From: Euryarchaeota archaeon UBA58
GTDB lineage: Archaea > Thermoplasmatota > Poseidoniia > Poseidoniales > Thalassarchaeaceae
Direction of reading: 5' to 3'
Length of the DNA stretch: 7,927 nt
NCBI GenBank assembly: GCA_002498525.1
Contig: DAHR01000018.1
Span: 70,248 to 78,174 of the forward strand
Shown: in pieces, positions 4,745 to 7,927 of the stretch
Position numbering within the stretch: position 1 is the stretch's first letter
Layout of the letters: the number at the start of each line of letters is the position of its first letter
Made by a program: the position numbers and the translations under genes
Notes under the pieces: generated by a model
Told to the model about the DNA's origin: nothing
The model's input: only the letters and a program-made list of their open reading frames with translations
The model's database searches: none

Positions 4745-6304
4745 ATGACGGAGAACGTTGATGAGCGCACACTCCCACCCCTGCTCGTGCCCGACTTCGC
4801 TGGACTCTTGGAGGACATTCGCTCGAACTCAGGGACGCCCCGTACCATCGGCTTGTCAGATTCGGTGATTGCCGATTTCTGCCGGCGGGATTCGAGTCTT
4901 GGACGAGCGATCGAGGAAGCCCATTCTGTTCATGTTTCTTTGCGCGACGAGGTCGGCGCTGCCACCTTGCTGCTCGATGAGGCTGACCTCGTCGAGAAGT
5001 TGCAAGCGGATTACATCAATTTCTACAAACCTGAGACCGTCAATCCCTACGTTGCCTTAGCGGCGAGAGGCCCATGGATCGTCACCTGCCACGGTCGAGT
5101 TCTACACGATAATGGCGGCTACGGCATGCTCGGCGCCGGTCACGGGCCCGATGCGATCATCGAAGCGATGAGTCAGAATTGGGTGATGGCCAATGTGATG
5201 ACGCCTTCCTTCAGTCAGAAGCGGTTCACCGATGCGCTGCGCAGAGAGGTGGGACACACGCGAGGCGGGTGTCCGTTCTCACACTTCGTCTGTTTGAACA
5301 GCGGCTCCGAAGCGGTGACCATCGGCATGAGGATCGCTGATGTCAATGCCCACCAGATGACAAAAGAAGGAGGCCGACACGAAGGCAAACCGATCAAGCT
5401 GCTGTCGCTGAAACAATCCTTCCATGGACGGACCCAAAGGCCGGCGTCGATTTCTGATTCCTGCAAAGGTCCGTACAACGCCAACCTCGCATCCTTCCGC
5501 AATCGAGACCACATCCTCACCGTCGAACAGAACAATATCGCTGCACTGCAAGCCATCTTCGCTCGTGCGGACGACGAGGGCTTTTTCATCGAATTGATGG
5601 CGATGGAGCCTATTCAGGGCGAGGGAAGTCCAGGCTCCTGCATCACTCGTGAGTTCTACGACGAGGCTCGCAGACTGACAAAGGAGCACGGCAGCCTGCT
5701 GCTCGTCGACTCGATCCAAGCAGGATTGCGTGGACAAGGCTGCCTTTCCGTCGTCGATTACCGAGGCTTCCAGGACGCCGAGGAACCTGACCTCGAAACC
5801 TGGTCTAAAGCACTCAACGCTGGTCAGTTCCCGCTTTCGGTGATTGGGCTGTCGGAGCGTGCTGCCGACCTCTACATCGTCGGAGTCTACGGCAATACCA
5901 TGACGACGAACCCAAGAGCGCTCGAGACCGCAATCGCCGTGCTCCACCGTGTCACACCTGAGATGCGAGCCAACATCGTGACGATGGGTGATGAATTCCT
6001 CGCCGGACTGAAGGCTCTGCAAGCCGATTATCCAGATTGCATTCCGTTGGTCCAAGGAACGGGACTTCTGCTGTGCGTCGAACTCGACGAAGACCGCCTC
6101 CCAGTCGTCGGCTTCGGCAAGGTCGAGGAATGGTGCCGCGAGCAAGGACTCGGCGTCATCCACGGCGGCAAGAACGCGCTGCGATTCACCCCGCACTTCG
6201 ATGTCAGCTCCGCCGAAATAGACCTGATACTCACGGTCGTGCGCAATTGCCTTGACCATTTCATCGCCCTTGAAGAACAAGCGGCAATCGAAGCCACTGT
6301 CTGA
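4745..6304 (+). CDS. Class III PLP aminotransferase with N-terminal extension
   Basis: The 519-aa protein has the fold-type I class III aminotransferase signature. Landmarks are NSGSEAVT (185-192; phosphate cup), SFHGRT (225-230), MEPIQGEG (287-294), LLLVDSIQAGLRGQG (318-332; Asp322 pairs with the PLP nitrogen), TWSKALNAGQFPLSVIGL (352-369; Lys355 is the aldimine lysine), YGNTMTTNPRALETA (382-396) and LRFTPHF (479-485). Members move an amino group, often the terminal amine of omega-amino acids, to 2-oxoglutarate or pyruvate. The substrate here cannot be told. It is longer than a typical 400-450 aa member because ~85 residues precede the LQADYINFYKPETVNPY region. VDSIQAG replaces the common DEVQTG. 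The ribosome binding site ahead of ATG 4745 is weak. A reduced epimerase-like gene follows after 37 nt, probably co-transcribed. Confidence 0.9.
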   Translation: MTENVDERTLPPLLVPDFAGLLEDIRSNSGTPRTIGLSDSVIADFCRRDSSLGRAIEEAHSVHVSLRDEVGAATLLLDEADLVEKLQADYINFYKPETVNPYVALAARGPWIVTCHGRVLHDNGGYGMLGAGHGPDAIIEAMSQNWVMANVMTPSFSQKRFTDALRREVGHTRGGCPFSHFVCLNSGSEAVTIGMRIADVNAHQMTKEGGRHEGKPIKLLSLKQSFHGRTQRPASISDSCKGPYNANLASFRNRDHILTVEQNNIAALQAIFARADDEGFFIELMAMEPIQGEGSPGSCITREFYDEARRLTKEHGSLLLVDSIQAGLRGQGCLSVVDYRGFQDAEEPDLETWSKALNAGQFPLSVIGLSERAADLYIVGVYGNTMTTNPRALETAIAVLHRVTPEMRANIVTMGDEFLAGLKALQADYPDCIPLVQGTGLLLCVELDEDRLPVVGFGKVEEWCREQGLGVIHGGKNALRFTPHFDVSSAEIDLILTVVRNCLDHFIALEEQAAIEATV

Positions 6305-6341
6305 GTCAGAACCAATTGGGCGACCCTGCTCGCAGAATCGA

Positions 6342-7121
6342 ATGACAACCGCCGACAGTGCCAGCGACAGCACCATCGTAAGTGCCGAAGGTAGCAATGC
6401 CGAAAACACCGGCAAAGCAGTCCACCTCTTGGGCGAGATAGACAGCGTCTACCACGCCATCGCCGACCGTCTGATCCGAGCCGGAGCCAGTCTCACCGAC
6501 TCGCGCAACGCAGCAGAGATTACAGTCGCGATTGGGACGGCCGCCGCCAATTCCGCTGACCCGGCCGCAGACATCGCAGTCATACCACCCGATTCGCAGC
6601 CACCCGATTCGAAGATCATCGTCAGAGTCCATGATCTGCTGGTTCCCGAGGGTCTCACAGGTTGGGGAAGCGAGGTCATCCACGAGTGGGTTGAGTGGGT
6701 CAAAGAAGGCGCCGAGGGACTCGCACCAGCCGACCTCGAAGCGCGCCACTGGGTCCACATCAGAGACGCTTCAGACGCGATTTCACTCATCATTCTCGCC
6801 GACGCCGACGCCATCAGCCAAGGGGTCATCGATCTGGCCGGTCGCCGCGCCTGGTCAGCTGAGGCCGTGCTCGACGAGATGGGCTTGCTCTGGGGTCGTT
6901 ACACCGATGCGCTGAACCTCAGCCACAGCATCGAGTCGCTTTCTTCGATTCCTAGTCCGGCCGCTGCTCAAATCAAGCAAAGAGTCACGCGACCAAACCT
7001 CACGCCCCTGCACGATGCGCTGAAGTCTGCTGGGCGCGATGAGGGATGGCATCCACTGACAGCAATGAGATTAGGAATAATGGAACTCTTCGCCCATGCT
7101 CAGATGAAAGAAGATGCTTGA
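6342..7121 (+). CDS. Reduced SDR / NAD-epimerase-like protein
   Basis: The 259-aa product shows the C-terminal half of an extended short-chain dehydrogenase (sugar-nucleotide epimerase type). RVHDLLVPEG (95-104) corresponds to the loop after the last Rossmann strand, HWVHIRDASDAISLIILAD (136-154) to the V-H-V-x-D-V-A-x-A helix, and GVIDLAGRRAWSAEAVLDEM (161-180) to the GxYNIGGG-x-x-x-S segment. The N-terminal third is divergent: AVHLLGEIDSVYHAIADRLIRAGA stands where the GxxGxxG nucleotide loop should be, and no YxxxK catalytic pair is visible. It is therefore probably not an active oxidoreductase. I prefer ATG 6342 over an in-frame ATG at 6252, which would overlap the aminotransferase by 53 nt and add a proline/serine-rich tail without family similarity. 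The 37-nt gap to the aminotransferase suggests an operon. A 15-nt tandem duplication (6585-6614) encodes PPDSQ-PPDSK. Confidence 0.7.
   Translation: MTTADSASDSTIVSAEGSNAENTGKAVHLLGEIDSVYHAIADRLIRAGASLTDSRNAAEITVAIGTAAANSADPAADIAVIPPDSQPPDSKIIVRVHDLLVPEGLTGWGSEVIHEWVEWVKEGAEGLAPADLEARHWVHIRDASDAISLIILADADAISQGVIDLAGRRAWSAEAVLDEMGLLWGRYTDALNLSHSIESLSSIPSPAAAQIKQRVTRPNLTPLHDALKSAGRDEGWHPLTAMRLGIMELFAHAQMKEDA
6585..6614 (+). repeat. 15-nt tandem duplication in the epimerase-like gene
   Basis: CCACCCGATTCGCAG (6585-6599) is followed directly by CCACCCGATTCGAAG (6600-6614), one base different. It keeps the frame and adds a PPDS(Q/K) repeat in a linker before the RVHDLLVPEG segment. It looks like replication slippage in a disordered loop. 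Confidence 0.7.
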
Positions 7122-7158
7122 GCATGAGCTCAGAGTTGATCTCTACTTCTGAGCAATC

Positions 7159-7175
7159 CTCGCGCTGTGCGCGAG
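7159..7175. terminator. Small GC-rich hairpin between convergent genes
   Basis: CTCGCGC (7159-7165) and GCGCGAG (7169-7175) form a 7-bp perfect stem with a 3-nt loop in the 58-nt spacer between the epimerase-like gene and the H1-like gene, which face each other. It could mark the 3' ends of both transcripts. No T-tract follows it on either strand, so a terminator role is only suggested by position. Confidence 0.35.
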
Positions 7176-7179
7176 ATAT

Positions 7180-7359
7180 TCACTGATTCTTGTCGGCTTG
7201 GACCTGCTTGCGCACGTCCTGAGCTGCGGCCTTGATGCTCTGCATCGTCTTGCGGACACGTGTTCCAGCAGCGTTCACACCCTTGTCATGCTTCCCAGCA
7301 TCCTTCATGGTTTCAGTCAGATTATCTATCATCTCTTGCAACATAGCCTCAATGGACAT
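7180..7359 (-). CDS. Histone H1 / Hc1-like small basic DNA-binding protein
   Basis: The 59-aa product begins with a short helix (MSIEAMLQEMIDNLTETMKDAG). It then shows the pattern NAAGTRVRKTMQSIKAAAQDVRKQVQADKNQ (29-59), which resembles the NKAAG-x-R-x-RK-x-x-x-x-L-K-x-L-x-(Q/K)-x-(I/F)RKE core of bacterial H1-like (Hc1) nucleoid proteins. These are thought to coat or compact DNA. An upstream in-frame TTG (7374) would add MQPGA, but ATG 7359 is favoured because a TATA box at 7384-7389 is centred about 27 nt before it. That geometry fits a leaderless transcript starting at or next to the ATG, and no good ribosome binding site is present. It converges on the epimerase-like gene. The family call is by eye on a short sequence. 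Confidence 0.72.
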   Translation of the reverse strand: MSIEAMLQEMIDNLTETMKDAGKHDKGVNAAGTRVRKTMQSIKAAAQDVRKQVQADKNQ

Positions 7360-7381
7360 GGCACCCGGCTGCAAACCGACG

Positions 7382-7391
7382 ACATATAATC
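7382..7391 (-). promoter_or_regulatory. TATA box of the H1-like gene (leaderless geometry)
   Basis: Minus-strand ATTATATG lies at 7383-7390, with TTATAT centred at 7386.5. The expected transcript start, about 27 nt downstream, falls on position 7359-7360, which is the ATG. The surrounding sequence is otherwise GC-balanced, so the box stands out. Confidence 0.55.
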
Positions 7392-7610
7392 ACTATCCCG
7401 GCATCAGATTGCAACGTTTTCCCCTAAACACTGAGTGATAAGCGCCGGAAACGCCTCGCACTGGAATCGGGTAGGGACCATCCGAACCGAATTTGGGCCA
7501 AAACCCGGAATTGAGATCGGTCGGGAATAGCGCTGCTTGCTGACTAGCTACTTTCAAGGGCGAGGAGGTCAGGATATCCGCACAATATCTGAGAGAGGCC
7601 ACTTCGAGTC
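7392..7610. other. Intergenic stretch with no convincing gene
   Basis: No frame here has credible protein composition or start signals. A perfect GGAGGT (7564-7569, plus strand) has no start codon at the right distance, so it may be chance. A plus-strand AATATC (7584-7589) is positioned about 25 nt before the ATG at 7611 and might be a weak promoter for the next candidate. Confidence 0.4.
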
Positions 7611-7644
7611 ATGGCTCAACCAGCACAAACACAAGATGTAACTG

Positions 7645-7830
7645 TTGAGAACAGTCACTTCGTTCATCGCGGCGCTGACGGTAATTTTCGTCTTCGGCCG
7701 CGTCTTCGGCTACTTATGGGACGCACTCGGTTCATCCGCCGAAGAGATCAGCGCCGAGGATTGGCAGCAATACGCTTGCGTCTCCCTCGACCGTGACATG
7801 GGGCGCATCGGGTCGAATCTTGCCCCATGA
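7645..7830 (+). CDS. Candidate small single-span membrane protein
   Basis: A 61-codon frame starts at TTG 7645, just after an in-frame TAA (7639-7641). It encodes a hydrophobic segment SFIAALTVIFVFGRVFGYLWDAL (about residues 6-28) followed by a polar, acidic tail (SSAEEISAEDWQQYACVSLDRDMG...). Third codon positions are strongly C/G-rich, as expected of real genes here. The start is unsatisfactory, because no ATG is available in frame. An ATG at 7611 opens the adjacent frame (MAQPAQTQDVTVENS...), which turns arginine-rich exactly where this frame becomes hydrophobic. That would fit a one-base indel joining the two. A competing open minus-strand frame overlaps its second half, so only one of the two is likely to be real. 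The family is not recognised. Confidence 0.35.
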   Translation: MRTVTSFIAALTVIFVFGRVFGYLWDALGSSAEEISAEDWQQYACVSLDRDMGRIGSNLAP

Positions 7831-7926
7831 AATCGCTTCCTTCAGCCGAGCGCCCGAAAGCGAGCCATCGTGCTCGGGCGCGGTGGTGATGCCAACCGCA
7901 GAATCGAGTCCATCACGATACTGGTT
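7732..7926 (-). CDS. Possible C-terminal end of a gene entering from the right edge
   Basis: Read leftward from the right edge, one minus-strand frame stays open for 64 codons and stops at TGA 7732-7734. It gives NQYRDGLDSAVGITTAPEHDG...GKIRPDAPHVTVEGDASVLLPILGADLFGG. Composition is protein-like, about 44% of codons start with G, and the end is hydrophobic. It overlaps the plus-strand membrane-protein candidate in antisense (7732-7830). I do not recognise it, and the window shows too little to decide between the two strands. Confidence 0.28.
   Translation of the reverse strand, partial: NQYRDGLDSAVGITTAPEHDGSLSGARLKEAISWGKIRPDAPHVTVEGDASVLLPILGADLFGG
7850..7881. repeat. 8-bp GC-rich inverted repeat near the right edge
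   Basis: GCGCCCGA (7850-7857) and TCGGGCGC (7874-7881) pair perfectly around 16 nt, starting 20 nt after the stop of the plus-strand candidate. It could be a 3'-end hairpin of that gene, or a chance feature inside the alternative minus-strand frame. Confidence 0.35.
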
Positions 7927-7927
7927 C

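Noticed and set aside
5279..6415. A 378-codon open frame on the minus strand opposite the aminotransferase
   Set aside because: The plus strand here encodes conserved aminotransferase motifs in order. The antisense product has no recognisable family, and its openness follows from the codon bias of the plus-strand gene.
7393..7602. A 69-codon minus-strand frame upstream of the H1-like gene
   Set aside because: Low-complexity-free but family-less composition, no start signals, and it ends just before the H1 TATA box; more likely chance.
7889..7927. ATG preceded by GGTGGTG that could start a plus-strand gene (MPTAESSPSRYWF...)
   Set aside because: Only 13 codons are visible and the sequence is also covered by an open minus-strand frame; insufficient to support.

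Overview
This window looks like a chromosomal segment of a euryarchaeote, most likely a Thermoplasmatota-type lineage such as the marine Group II/III (Poseidoniales-like) archaea. The evidence for Archaea is direct: an L7Ae - S28e - L24e ribosomal protein cluster, an archaeal-style PRPP synthase, TATA-box promoters (TTTATAT ahead of L7Ae, ATTATAT ahead of the H1-like gene) and strong GGAGG-type ribosome binding sites inside the ribosomal cluster. The placement within Archaea is an inference from overall flavour: mesophilic, acidic proteins, middling GC, a zinc-less L24e and a small bacterial-H1-like protein in place of anything resembling a canonical histone. No phage, transposon, CRISPR or obvious defence system is visible. 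The window reads as ordinary housekeeping chromosome with a few odd structures.

Left part (1-1640). The window opens in the last 43 codons of a plus-strand gene whose C-terminus carries a 31-residue tandem repeat (YNIYR-S/T-TNQTN). It converges on a minus-strand PLP enzyme of the cystathionine gamma-lyase / gamma-synthase / methionine gamma-lyase family (179-1402). A possible 33-aa minus-strand ORF (1495-1596) lies between that enzyme and the ribosomal cluster.

Middle (1640-2988). On the minus strand, tRNA-Ile(GAT) is followed by L7Ae, S28e and L24e, all read leftward. S28e and L24e are tightly packed and the L24e ribosome binding site is built into the S28e stop codon. Two long inverted repeats sit between the tRNA and L7Ae. 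One is a perfect 15-bp dyad that abuts the L7Ae TATA box. The other is a 22-bp hairpin, one arm of which is the 3' end of the tRNA itself.

Right part (2989-7927). Ribose-phosphate diphosphokinase (plus) overlaps by 7 nt, tail to tail, a minus-strand protein with two PRC-barrel-like segments. An AT-rich divergent intergenic region then drives a plus-strand pair: a class III PLP aminotransferase with an N-terminal extension, and a reduced SDR/epimerase-like protein that has lost the usual catalytic motif. A short minus-strand H1/Hc1-like basic protein with an apparently leaderless promoter follows. The last ~540 nt are hard to call: a small plus-strand membrane-protein ORF competes with an open minus-strand frame that runs in from the right edge.

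Functionally, the window joins translation (ribosomal proteins, tRNA), nucleotide and amino-acid precursor supply (PRPP; sulfur amino-acid transsulfuration or cleavage) and an uncharacterised aminotransferase/epimerase-like pair.
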